DNA of 34,181 bases, from positions 1-34,181 of the forward strand of contig NZ_BMGY01000044.1 in NCBI RefSeq assembly GCF_014640435.1, given 5' to 3'. Made by a program: the position numbers and the translations under genes. Source of the DNA: Hymenobacter frigidus (GTDB lineage: Bacteria > Bacteroidota > Bacteroidia > Cytophagales > Hymenobacteraceae). Below, in pieces: positions 1 to 8,149 of the stretch (position 1 is its first letter; every line of letters begins with the position of its first letter). The notes under the pieces are model-generated. The model saw only the letters and a list, made by a program, of their open reading frames with translations. It was not told where the DNA came from and ran no database searches.

Positions 1-74
1 ATAACTTTCGGGTCAAAATAGCGGAGGTATCCATCTTGCAAAATTAACTCAAACAGCTTCTTAACGATGTCGCC

Positions 75-320
75 GTGACGTACAACGTGATTTCGGCCGC
101 CACCAAAATCGAGCACGCCGTAGCGGCCGAAGTGCTGCAGCAACGGGCCGCGCAGCTCCAAAACTTCGCCCTGCGCAAGGTGACGCTGGAGCCCGGCCAG
201 CAGGTGCGCGGCTACCTCTACTTTCCCCGCTACGACGCGGCCGACGCGTTGGTGGTGAAGGCTCCGGTGGGTAGCAGCGTGCTGCCGCTGGAATTTGCGC
301 AGACGCGGGTGCGGCGGTAA
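75..320 (+). CDS. Hypothetical protein, C-terminal fragment
   Basis: An open frame of 81 codons starting at GTG 75. The same frame is open back to about 45, where a TAA at 42-44 closes it, so no natural start or leader is visible. The C-terminal half (motifs LEPGQQVRGYLYFPR, then KAPVGSSVLPLEF, ending in a basic tail) looks like the end of a folded beta-rich domain, and the lack of a signal peptide or start context suggests that the 5' part was lost. It lies directly upstream of another broken gene on the same strand. I do not recognise the family with certainty. It could be a small intact gene, but a truncated remnant is more likely. Confidence 0.4.
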   Translation: MTYNVISAATKIEHAVAAEVLQQRAAQLQNFALRKVTLEPGQQVRGYLYFPRYDAADALVVKAPVGSSVLPLEFAQTRVRR

Positions 321-332
321 AATATTTGGTGA

Positions 333-713
333 AGAACTTCAGCTTTTCTGGCGGCTGGTAATTCAGACGGTAAGAATTATATTCCTGCTACCGATTTGCT
401 TACCGAGCGGGTTGTTCTTATGCCTTCCAAAAGTGGCCAGTGGTTCACCAGTGACTTGAGCCGCTACCATATTGCCATTCCCAAAGAGGGTTATTTCGTG
501 GCCTTGGAATTTGAAAAGCCCGCTAATCAACTACCCCAGCCAAAACTGGATAATTGCCTTCCTGCTGGGCAAATTATGCGTCCTGCATTCGACTTTAAAA
601 AGAGCAGACTTTGGAGCTATTCTTCAGAAAAGGGGTAGACACTATTACCGCAATCCAACAGCTCGCGCCGGTATAACGCGATGGTGAAGCTCGAAGTAGA
701 GGCTACTGATTAA
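333..713 (+). pseudogene. Hypothetical protein remnant with in-frame amber codon
   Basis: The frame is open from 333 (after a TGA at 330-332) to TAG at 636-638, then continues without a break to TAA at 711-713. The first part contains WFTSDLSRYHIAIPKEGYFV followed by ALEFEKP, and the part after the amber reads TLLPQSN...YNAMVKLEVEA. Both segments look like one secreted Bacteroidota domain in which a tryptophan often sits where the TAG is (the local text reads EKG-stop-TLLPQ), so TGG to TAG is the simplest explanation. No ATG start precedes the conserved part, so the 5' end is also missing. GC content is lower than in the flanking genes. Family membership comes from memory of similar sequences and is tentative; the continuation of the frame past the stop is seen directly. 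Confidence 0.55.
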
Positions 714-735
714 AAAACCATCCCCGCCAACCAAG

Positions 736-780
736 AAGCAAACAGGCCGCTGCGATATCATCACAGCGGCCTGTTTGCTT
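736..780. terminator. Perfect 17-bp stem-loop terminator
   Basis: Positions 736-752 are the exact reverse complement of 764-780, with an 11-base loop at 753-763. The stem carries A-rich and T-rich ends outside a GC-rich core, which is the layout of a bidirectional intrinsic terminator. It sits 20 bases past the stop codon of the minus-strand uup gene and 22 bases past the plus-strand pseudogene, so it can serve both. Confidence 0.85.
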
Positions 781-800
781 TCGGGAACAATTGGAGTAAT

Positions 801-2717
801 TTATCCTAACTCCGCCAGCTCCAGCCACCGTTCCTCCTTCTCGCTCAATTCCTTTTCAACAGCTTGCAAGCGCGCGCCCCAGGCGGCAAAATCCTGCGGG
901 CTGCCGCTGCCGCCGTTCAACTTGGCGGTGATTTCCTCCTTCTCGGTTTCGAGAATCGCCATAGCTTTTTCGAGTTGCTCGTGCTCTTTTTTCTCGGCAA
1001 AAGTGGCGCGGCGCTTTTGGGGGGAGGGCGCTACCGCCGTGCTCACGGCTACGGGCGCAGCCAGTTTGGCGGCGGCGCGGGCGGCTTTGGCGGCCTTTTC
1101 TTCAGCCTCTAAAGCAGCTTCGGTTTCGCGTTCTTCCAAGTACTCGCGGTAGTCGGTGTAGTTGCCGGGGAAGTTGAGGACGGCCCCGCCGGGCTCGAGC
1201 ACGAAGAGGTGCTCGGCGAGGTGGTCGAGGAAGTACCGGTCGTGGCTCACAATGAGCAGGCAGCCGGTGAAGTGCAGCAGGAAGTCTTCCAGAATGTTGA
1301 GCGTGGCCAGGTCCAGGTCGTTGGTTGGCTCGTCAAGAATGAGGAAGTTGGGGTTTTTGATGAGGACGCGCAGCAGCTGCAGGCGGCGCTTTTCGCCGCC
1401 GCTCAGCTTGCTCACCAGCGTGTACTGCTGGGCCGGCGGAAAGAGAAACAGGTTGAGGAACTGGCTGGCGGTGAGCACGTCACCGCTGGCCAGCTCCACC
1501 ACTTCGGCCACTTCCTTCACGATGTCGATGACTCGCTGCGAGGGGTCGAATTCCAGCTCGGTCTGGGTGTAGTAGCCGAACACGGTGTTCGTGCCCACGT
1601 CGATGGTGCCGGAATCGGGCTGGAGCTTACCCGTGAGCATGTTGAGCAGCGTGGATTTGCCCGCGCCGTTGGGTCCCACCAGGCCAATCCGGTCCTTCTT
1701 CTTGAACACGTAGCTGAAATCGTCCAGCACCACGTTGTCACCAAACTTCTTGTTCAGGCTGTCGGCCTCGATGATTTTGCCGCCCTGGCGGGTGGTTTTC
1801 ACGCTCAGCTCCACCTGTTGCTTGCTTAGGTTGGTGCTGGCCTTTTCCTTGGTTACGTAGAAGGCGTCGATGCGGGCTTTTTGCTTGGTGCCGCGGGCCT
1901 GGGGCATGCGGCGCATCCAGTCGAGCTCCTTTTTGAAGAGCTGGCGGGCCTTTTCCACTTCCACGGTTTCGCGCATTTCGCGGTCGGCCTTTTTCTCCAC
2001 GAAATAGGCGTAGTCGCCCTGGTAGCGGTACATCTGGCCCTTGTCGAGCTCCACGATTTCGTTGGCCACTTTGTCCAGGAAATACCGGTCGTGGGTCACC
2101 ATCAGCAGCGTGAGGGTGGGGGAGGACAGCCGGTTTTCGAGCCATTCGATGGTGGCCAGGTCCAGGTGGTTGGTGGGCTCGTCAAGCAGCAGCACGTCCG
2201 GCTCTTCGATGAGGACGCGGGCCAGGGCCACGCGTTTGCGCTGCCCGCCCGAGAGCTGGCTCACGTTGCGCGTCAGCAGCTCGCCGAGGATGCCCAGGCG
2301 GCTGAGAATCTGCTGCACCTGCGCCTCGTAGTCCCAGGCGTTGAGGGCGTCCATGCGCTCGAGCACACGCTGGAGGTCGTCGGCCTTGTGGTCGGCGTCG
2401 TTGATGACGTGCTCGTACTCCTGAATGGCCTTGAGCGTGTCGTTCTGGCTGGCGAAGATGGTTTCTTCCACCGTCAGGCTTTCATCGAACACCGGCTGCT
2501 GGCCCAGGTACGTCACGCGGATGCCCTTGCGGGTGCTCACCAAGCCGGTATCAGGGGTTTCGAGCCCGGCTAATATGCGCAGCAGCGTGGTTTTGCCGGT
2601 GCCGTTGATGCCCACAAAGGCCACGCGCTGGCCCAGCTGCAAGCCGAAGTTGAGGTCTTTAAATAGCCAGCGGTCGGCGTAATTCTTCGAGATATTCTCG
2701 GCGGATAACAGATTCAT
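801..2717 (-). CDS. uup: ABC-F family ATPase, Uup type
   Basis: A 638-residue soluble protein with two ABC ATPase cassettes and no membrane segments, as in the ABC-F translation-factor family. The first cassette has Walker A GINGTGKT at about residues 36-43, signature LSGGQRKRVALARVL and Walker B LLLDEPTNHLDL. The second has GPNGAGKST, LSGGEKRRLQLLRVL and LILDEPTNDLDL. The inter-domain linker carries the basic RRMPQARGTKQKARID stretch, and the last 80 or so residues form a charged coiled coil; that combination and the length (about 635) fit Uup rather than EttA or YbiT. Known roles of Uup are ribosome-associated and linked to precise transposon excision. ATG 2717 is chosen over an upstream in-frame TTG (2726), because a TACCTTTG promoter box lies at 2724-2731, so the TTG would be inside the promoter. 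Confidence 0.93.
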   Translation of the reverse strand: MNLLSAENISKNYADRWLFKDLNFGLQLGQRVAFVGINGTGKTTLLRILAGLETPDTGLVSTRKGIRVTYLGQQPVFDESLTVEETIFASQNDTLKAIQEYEHVINDADHKADDLQRVLERMDALNAWDYEAQVQQILSRLGILGELLTRNVSQLSGGQRKRVALARVLIEEPDVLLLDEPTNHLDLATIEWLENRLSSPTLTLLMVTHDRYFLDKVANEIVELDKGQMYRYQGDYAYFVEKKADREMRETVEVEKARQLFKKELDWMRRMPQARGTKQKARIDAFYVTKEKASTNLSKQQVELSVKTTRQGGKIIEADSLNKKFGDNVVLDDFSYVFKKKDRIGLVGPNGAGKSTLLNMLTGKLQPDSGTIDVGTNTVFGYYTQTELEFDPSQRVIDIVKEVAEVVELASGDVLTASQFLNLFLFPPAQQYTLVSKLSGGEKRRLQLLRVLIKNPNFLILDEPTNDLDLATLNILEDFLLHFTGCLLIVSHDRYFLDHLAEHLFVLEPGGAVLNFPGNYTDYREYLEERETEAALEAEEKAAKAARAAAKLAAPVAVSTAVAPSPQKRRATFAEKKEHEQLEKAMAILETEKEEITAKLNGGSGSPQDFAAWGARLQAVEKELSEKEERWLELAELG

Positions 2718-2719
2718 AG

Positions 2720-2749
2720 GCCGCAAAGGTACGGCCGGGGCAGGCGGGG
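2720..2749 (-). repeat. 30-bp promoter cassette, copy 1
   Basis: Matches 7098-7127 at 27 of 30 positions, including the whole TACCTTTG box and the GC-rich stretch upstream of it. Copy 1 is the promoter of uup. Confidence 0.6.
2724..2731 (-). promoter_or_regulatory. Bacteroidota -7 box (TACCTTTG) of uup
   Basis: Read on the minus strand this is TACCTTTG, a full match to the Bacteroidota -7 consensus TAnnTTTG. Only 6 bases separate it from the ATG at 2717, so transcription would start at or next to the start codon (leaderless or nearly so). No good -33 TTG was found at the usual spacing. Confidence 0.6.
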
Positions 2750-2763
2750 TTGGGAAGTTTCAA

Positions 2764-5700
2764 CTACAATAAACTGACACGTTTGAGTACGGTGCCTGCA
2801 CCCGTTTGCAGCACCAGTAGATAAATGCCCGCCCGGTGCCCACCCAGGTGCAGACGCACTTCGGAGGGCCCGGCAGCGTCAAGGCTTTGATGTTGCACCC
2901 GCTGCCCCAGCGCATTGTATACCGTTAAGTCGTGCACCTCAAATTCGGCCCGGCTCCAGTCAACGGTCAGCTCGCCTGCGGTGGGCGTGGGGTACGCGGC
3001 AATGGCTTCTTCGGGCGTTAGCGCCAGCACTTTGAAGCTGACCGGCCCGCTGCCCCGGCCCGCTGCCCCGGCCACGGTTACCAGCCCCGAGCGGGCACCT
3101 TTGGGCACAAGCACCTGCACCGATGTACCGGTAGCGCTGAGCACTGGCGCCGGCACGCCGGCAAAAAACACCGTGTCAACCTGCCCATCTACCCGGAAGT
3201 TGCTGCCCGTCAATAGCACCAGCGTGTTTGCGCTGCCCCGAAGGGGACTGAATTCTGAGATTATGGGCGCTGGCAGGAAGATGAAGCCTGCCGCGGAAGC
3301 CGTGCCGCCCGGCGTTTCCAGGCTCACTGTGCCCGATACGGCAGTCGTGGGCACGCGTACCTGCACGCTGCTCGCAGTGGCTTGCACTGCCGTGGCGCGG
3401 CCTGTGCCAAAGGAAACGGCGTTGCGGGCTGCCACCTCGGCGAAGTTCGAGCCAGTAATGGTAACCAGGGCGCCAGCCCGGGCCTTGGCTGGGTTTATCC
3501 GGGCAATCGCGGGTACGTGCCAAATCTGAAAAGCCTGCGCGCTCTCCACTGTGCCGCCCAAGGTGCTGATGCGCACCCGGCCAGTGGTAGCGCCCGCGGG
3601 CACGGTCACCTGCAGGGCCGTGGCCGTGGCCTGCCGCACCAAAGCCGGTACCCCATTAAACCATACGGTGTCCTGCGCGGGCACCGCCGAAAAGTGCGTG
3701 CCCGTGAGCGTAACCACGTCGTTGGGCCGGGCTTCGGTGGGGGTCAGGGTCGCCAGGGTAGGGGCCTGATACACGGTAAAGTCGGCCCCGCTCTGCACGG
3801 CACCGTTCGGGGTTACCACCCTCACTTTGCCGGTGGTGGCGCCTGCGGGCACGCGCACCGTCAGGCTCGTGGCGGTGGCGCTAAGCACCGGGGCTGCGGT
3901 TCCGTTAAAAAAGACGTTGTTTGAACCTGCGGTGGCCGCGAAGCGCTGCCCCGTGATGGTGACCAGCGTTGCCCGGCGCCCCTGGCCGGGCGCCAGCGCC
4001 ACAATAGCGGGCGAAGCCAGCACCGCCGGGTAGCTCAAGGCAATGGCGGGACTTACCACCGGAGGAATGTCGTGCAAGCGGTTGAGGGTGGTGTCCGTGC
4101 GCACGGGGGCGTTGTAATCGAAGTAAATGTCGGCGTGGTTGCGCACGACCGTGTAGTCGGGCAGGCCGGCCACCGGCTGAATGGTAAACTGCACAAAGCC
4201 CTGGCTTCCGGCGGCATCGCTCGACATCGGGGGCAGGTCGATGGGGTCGAAGGTGAATGTGAGTACCGGCCGGACCTTGCCCGAAACCTGCATGCGAAAC
4301 CGGTGCGAACCCGCCCCTACGCGCAGGGTGCGGAGGTCAAGGTTGGCGGCCAGGGTGTCGACCACTACCACCCGGTAAGCCGGGGCGGTGCCGGTGTTCT
4401 GAAAACGCACCTGGAAACGCAGCGGCACGTTGGTGGGCGTGTAGCGCTGGGCCGTGAAGCCGGTGGGCACCACCTGCTTGTCGTTGGGGTCAAAGGAATC
4501 CACGATGGGCAGGCACTCTTGCGAAGCCGAGGGCGCTGGCGGCGCTGGCGGGAAGGCAGCCATGGCAGGACTGGGGGCGCCGCCGGGGGCGCGCAGCCCG
4601 GGCACTTCCACTGTGGCGCTGGTGTGGGTGCTAAGCGGGTGGGCTTGGGGTTGGTCTACTTCGAGACGCACCACGGCGCCCGTGGCGGGCACGCGCAGCA
4701 CCAGGCTGTCGCCGGCCGGCAGCATGAACCGGTGCTTCAGAGCCAGCTGGGTGTTCTGGTATAGGCGCATTCCCAGGCTGTCGGTGGTGGCGCCCACGCC
4801 CTCGTTGCGGAGCACGAAGCGCACCGTGTTGGCGGCCTGCACGCGGCCCCGCACCACCATGGATGCTTCGTTCCAGCCGGCCGGGCGCGTCAGCACTTTG
4901 CCGGGCGTAATCCAGGCGCGGGTGCAGATGGTGAGCCCGCGAATAGCGGTGTTGCCGCAGGCCACCGAATCCTGTATGACGATGCTCCCCGTTTGGCCAG
5001 GCGACAGGGTGCCCACTGCGAAAACGTAGGTGCTGTCGGCCTGCAGGGTGAAAGGCCGATTGGCCGATTTGAACACCACGTAGCGAGGCAGCTTGACGAA
5101 GACTTGGGCCTGCGGAGCCGGCGCCACCCCCAGATTGCTGTAGCTAATGGCCGTGGTGCCGGGCGCGCAACGCCGCCGCCGCCCCGACGATACGCTCGTG
5201 ACCAAGTGCGGCCCCTGGGGCAGGGCATCGCCAAAGTCTATGCCGCCCGCTAAACTTCCCGGGGTGGGCAGCGTCAGCAGGGCCGATACGTTGGCGGCCG
5301 GACACGTAGGCGTGACGGTACGGCCCGGAATCTGGGGCAGGTTCTGGCGTACGGTGTAGCGCCCCGTATCGGTGGCGATGGCGTAGCGGCCCAGCGAGTC
5401 CGTAATGGCGAAGTAGGGGCCGGGCCAGGCTTCTACGATAATGCCGCCCAAGCGCGCTTCGCCGGTCTCGGGCTGGCAATTCTGGTTGGCGTCGTGGTAC
5501 ACCGTGCCGCGAATTGTGCAGGACAACTTGTAGCGGGCCGAGTCGAGCAGCTGCGCGTAGAAGCCGTCTTCCTGCGCAAAGCTGGCGAAGGTGGCGGTGC
5601 CCACCCGCAGCGTATTCTTAAAATAGCCGAACACGTGGCTGGTTTGGTTGGCATCAATGAGCACCTTGGTGACGGCCGCGACATTGCTCGCATGAAGGTC

Positions 5701-6873
5701 CGTGCGCCAGGCAAACTGCCCATCGGCCCGGTAGCTGGCCACCACAGGTTTGGAGTCGTACTGGAGCACCGTCATTTCGCTGTAGCCGCCCACCTTGAGC
5801 TTTCCGGCGCGGTAGCTCACGCTAGAATACGTACTGCCGGAAAGGTTGGTGCCCGGCAGATAACCGCCGGCGCGCGCCCACAAGGGCTCGCCGGCGGGGT
5901 CGAGCTTGAGCAGCAGGGCGTCGGCGTTGTAAGTGGGGCTGGGGAGCGAAACAGTGCCAAACTGCTGGGTAGCATTGAAGGAGCCGCAGAGGTACAGGTT
6001 GTCGAATTCATCAATTGCTACATCATTGGCGGCTGAGCTGCCACGGTTTGGGCTTGGGGCATTGCCGTATCTTCTGGCCCAGAGGACGCTGCCAGCTGGC
6101 GTGTATTTCACAGCTAATACGCTTCCGTTCCCGCCCGAGAGTTGGGTGCTGCCGTACGTGCCGACGCCTGAGATGGTGCCCACCATTACCACATTGCCTA
6201 CCCGGTCGAAGGCCATGGAGTTGCCGGAAGACTGCAGGTTTTGGCTGGTGGTGCCATCGCCCGCGCGCACCCACTGCAAAGCGCCCTGCGGGTTCACTTT
6301 AATAATAAAGTCATTTTGAGGGCAGCAACTGCGCGTTTGCAGCACCAGTCCGAAAATGCTCCAGCTGTTTGCCGCACCCGCCACATAGCAGTTGCCCTGC
6401 GCATCAACGAGCACCTTATTGCCCCTAGCCCCGCCGCTGGTACCATAAGTCAGTGTCCACTGCGATTGAAATGCCGAATTAAGTTTCTGCAGCCAAAATG
6501 AGTATTGATTGTTTGCGCCCGTGAGGTAGATATTGCCGGCGTTGTCTACGGCAATGGAGCGCAGGTCGCTGCCAGCCACCGAGCGTTGCTGTTCCAGGCC
6601 ACCGGGACCGTACACGGCCACAAAACAGCTACTGCCCGAGGCCGTGAAGGGCACACTGCCCGTGGTCGTGCGAATGGCCGGCGTTATATACGCGCCGCTA
6701 TTCGGGGGGCCATAGCTGTATCCCAACAAGTACGTGCGGCCCAGGGCATCGGTGGTAGCGCTGATAATACGGTCCTGGGATGTGCTGCTGAAAACCGTCG
6801 GAAAGACGGGTAGCTGGCCCCGGACCGGCAAATAAAAGAGGCAAGCGAAGAGGCAGAGTAAAAGGTGTTTCAT
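2764..6873 (-). CDS. T9SS-sorted beta-propeller/IPT repeat surface protein
   Basis: A 1369-residue secreted protein. Order of parts: signal peptide (MKHLLLCLFACLFYLPVRGQ, hence ATG 6873 rather than the further upstream ATG of the open frame); SBBP-like beta-propeller repeats at about 25-445, seen as recurrent D-x-x-G-N-x-Y-x-x-G strands; an SdrD-B-like fold at about 452-520 (RGTVYHDANQNC...GGIIVEAW); a DUF7619-like domain at about 790-930 (FDPNDK, VRFQNTGTAPAYRVVVVDTL, IYFDYNAPV); four IPT/TIG domains starting at about 953, 1038, 1123 and 1206 (ITG..F, VPAGATTGKVRV); and a T9SS type A sorting domain in the last 80 residues (YPTPTAGELTVDW...GIYLLVLQ). It should be exported by Sec, crossed through T9SS and anchored or released at the surface. 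Its role is probably adhesion or matrix; no catalytic motif was seen. The 46-bp gap to uup holds uup's own promoter. Confidence 0.88.
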   Translation of the reverse strand: MKHLLLCLFACLFYLPVRGQLPVFPTVFSSTSQDRIISATTDALGRTYLLGYSYGPPNSGAYITPAIRTTTGSVPFTASGSSCFVAVYGPGGLEQQRSVAGSDLRSIAVDNAGNIYLTGANNQYSFWLQKLNSAFQSQWTLTYGTSGGARGNKVLVDAQGNCYVAGAANSWSIFGLVLQTRSCCPQNDFIIKVNPQGALQWVRAGDGTTSQNLQSSGNSMAFDRVGNVVMVGTISGVGTYGSTQLSGGNGSVLAVKYTPAGSVLWARRYGNAPSPNRGSSAANDVAIDEFDNLYLCGSFNATQQFGTVSLPSPTYNADALLLKLDPAGEPLWARAGGYLPGTNLSGSTYSSVSYRAGKLKVGGYSEMTVLQYDSKPVVASYRADGQFAWRTDLHASNVAAVTKVLIDANQTSHVFGYFKNTLRVGTATFASFAQEDGFYAQLLDSARYKLSCTIRGTVYHDANQNCQPETGEARLGGIIVEAWPGPYFAITDSLGRYAIATDTGRYTVRQNLPQIPGRTVTPTCPAANVSALLTLPTPGSLAGGIDFGDALPQGPHLVTSVSSGRRRRCAPGTTAISYSNLGVAPAPQAQVFVKLPRYVVFKSANRPFTLQADSTYVFAVGTLSPGQTGSIVIQDSVACGNTAIRGLTICTRAWITPGKVLTRPAGWNEASMVVRGRVQAANTVRFVLRNEGVGATTDSLGMRLYQNTQLALKHRFMLPAGDSLVLRVPATGAVVRLEVDQPQAHPLSTHTSATVEVPGLRAPGGAPSPAMAAFPPAPPAPSASQECLPIVDSFDPNDKQVVPTGFTAQRYTPTNVPLRFQVRFQNTGTAPAYRVVVVDTLAANLDLRTLRVGAGSHRFRMQVSGKVRPVLTFTFDPIDLPPMSSDAAGSQGFVQFTIQPVAGLPDYTVVRNHADIYFDYNAPVRTDTTLNRLHDIPPVVSPAIALSYPAVLASPAIVALAPGQGRRATLVTITGQRFAATAGSNNVFFNGTAAPVLSATATSLTVRVPAGATTGKVRVVTPNGAVQSGADFTVYQAPTLATLTPTEARPNDVVTLTGTHFSAVPAQDTVWFNGVPALVRQATATALQVTVPAGATTGRVRISTLGGTVESAQAFQIWHVPAIARINPAKARAGALVTITGSNFAEVAARNAVSFGTGRATAVQATASSVQVRVPTTAVSGTVSLETPGGTASAAGFIFLPAPIISEFSPLRGSANTLVLLTGSNFRVDGQVDTVFFAGVPAPVLSATGTSVQVLVPKGARSGLVTVAGAAGRGSGPVSFKVLALTPEEAIAAYPTPTAGELTVDWSRAEFEVHDLTVYNALGQRVQHQSLDAAGPSEVRLHLGGHRAGIYLLVLQTGAGTVLKRVSLL

Positions 6874-7097
6874 GAGGCGCAAACAGGATTCGGAACCATG
6901 CCAATATACTGCGCTATAAATGTACAAGTCCGCGCTGCTTGCCCCGCCGCTTGCTTCTCTTTTACCCAGCTTGACCTTGCAAGATGCTGCCTACAACAAA
7001 TGCCACGCGCTGGCCAAGTGGCAAGCCGAAGTAGCTAAACAGTTAGCGGTCGGCGTGATTATTCGATGTTTATTATTGATAAATAGCTGGCTAATAA

Positions 7098-7127
7098 GCC
7101 ACAAAGGTACGGCCGGGGCGGGCGGAG
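7098..7127 (-). repeat. 30-bp promoter cassette, copy 2
   Basis: Second copy of the uup promoter segment, with TACCTTTG on the minus strand at 7102-7109. It points at the T9SS gene whose ATG is 225 bases downstream, so it could give that gene a long leader. It may equally be a relic of a promoter duplication. The rest of the gap 6874-7161 holds no gene I can support. Confidence 0.5.
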
Positions 7128-7161
7128 TGCTATTCGCAAGCCGTAATGACGATAACGGCAG

Positions 7162-8028
7162 TTAACTTCTAACGCAAACTATTTCTTCCACAAGCTTAGG
7201 ATACATAGCCTGTAATTCAGCGCCGCCTTTAGGCTCTCGGTTCATCACCCTTTCCATCGAGTCGTAGTGAATGACTTCGGGAAATTGTTTGGCTATAACA
7301 TCTCTTATTTCCGAACCATCCTCATTATCGTGGTTTACCGAATAAGCTTCATCGGCTACGCAAAGTAAATCTTCGCCCCAAGTGTCACCGATATCAAAAC
7401 TGTATTTACCATTAGTTAGGGCGTTGATATCTTGGCTTATTTCGGAAAAGAATTCCTGTCCTTTCAGTAATAGCCAACAACGAAAGTAAATAAAACCGTC
7501 TTCCGATAAACTATGGTCATAAATGATGGTCCCGTTTTCTTTCTTGAAATCACACTCCAAGATGATTGATAGTTCTGCAATTTCAGCGGTATAGAGTTGA
7601 TTCAAATAAATCTGAAGTTGCTTCTCAAATTGAATTAGCTTTTGCTTGCCGCTTTTAGAAAGTAATTCCGTTAGGTTCTCAATGTGCTCTTCTGTGTTAT
7701 ATTCTGACCAGTCAGCATTACGCTTCTTGTTTGACTTCTCAATACTGCGCCAGAAGAATTGCTGACCGACTTCGTCGGATGAAGAAGCAGGCTTTTCTGG
7801 AATGACTTCGTTTTCGGCAAGCTTGCTATAGCCTTTTTTGATTTTCTGCTGAATTAGCTTTTCAGTATCAGCCAAACAAGCATCGGCAGATGCAAACTGC
7901 TTTTCAGAACGTCGGCCTTGCGTACCAACGGCACCAAAAGAAATAATTTGATTGGTGTCGTCAGCCTCGGCGGTCCAAAACTTATTTGAAGTAGCATCCT
8001 GGAAAAATAGTCGCTGTCGCATCTGCAT
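7162..8028 (-). CDS. WGR domain plus DUF4240 protein
   Basis: A 288-residue soluble protein. Residues about 3-72 form a WGR domain (RLFFQDATSNKFW, then FGAVGTQGR, then KKGYSKL), the small fold named for its W-G-R residues and found in PARP-type and MolR-type proteins, where it contacts nucleic acid or protein partners. Residues about 95-270 match DUF4240 (FFWRSIEKS, a central EIAELSIIL helix, the FIYFRCWLLLKGQEFF core and the DEAYSV segment). DUF4240 has no established function. There is no signal peptide, so it should be cytoplasmic. The gene is markedly AT-rich: a 60-base sample at 7441-7500 is 37% GC against about 63% around it, which suggests horizontal acquisition. It stands alone, with T9SS and porin genes as neighbours. 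Confidence 0.8.
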   Translation of the reverse strand: MQMRQRLFFQDATSNKFWTAEADDTNQIISFGAVGTQGRRSEKQFASADACLADTEKLIQQKIKKGYSKLAENEVIPEKPASSSDEVGQQFFWRSIEKSNKKRNADWSEYNTEEHIENLTELLSKSGKQKLIQFEKQLQIYLNQLYTAEIAELSIILECDFKKENGTIIYDHSLSEDGFIYFRCWLLLKGQEFFSEISQDINALTNGKYSFDIGDTWGEDLLCVADEAYSVNHDNEDGSEIRDVIAKQFPEVIHYDSMERVMNREPKGGAELQAMYPKLVEEIVCVRS

Positions 8029-8149
8029 AGCTTGAGATTCTAAATGCCAACCTTAATTCAAAGACACTTCACGAACCTGCCGCATCTCCAGCGGCCCCCG
8101 ACACTCCCCGTTGCGGCGGGGGCGAAGGCCGATGTCGCGCCGCCGCTAC

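Noticed and set aside
2718..2726. TTG start for uup three codons upstream of the ATG.
   Set aside because: It would lie within the promoter box, and MNLLSAENI fits the family's usual start.
6920..7165. An 81-codon plus-strand frame between the T9SS and WGR genes.
   Set aside because: No start context, no recognisable domain, and it runs across the promoter cassette.
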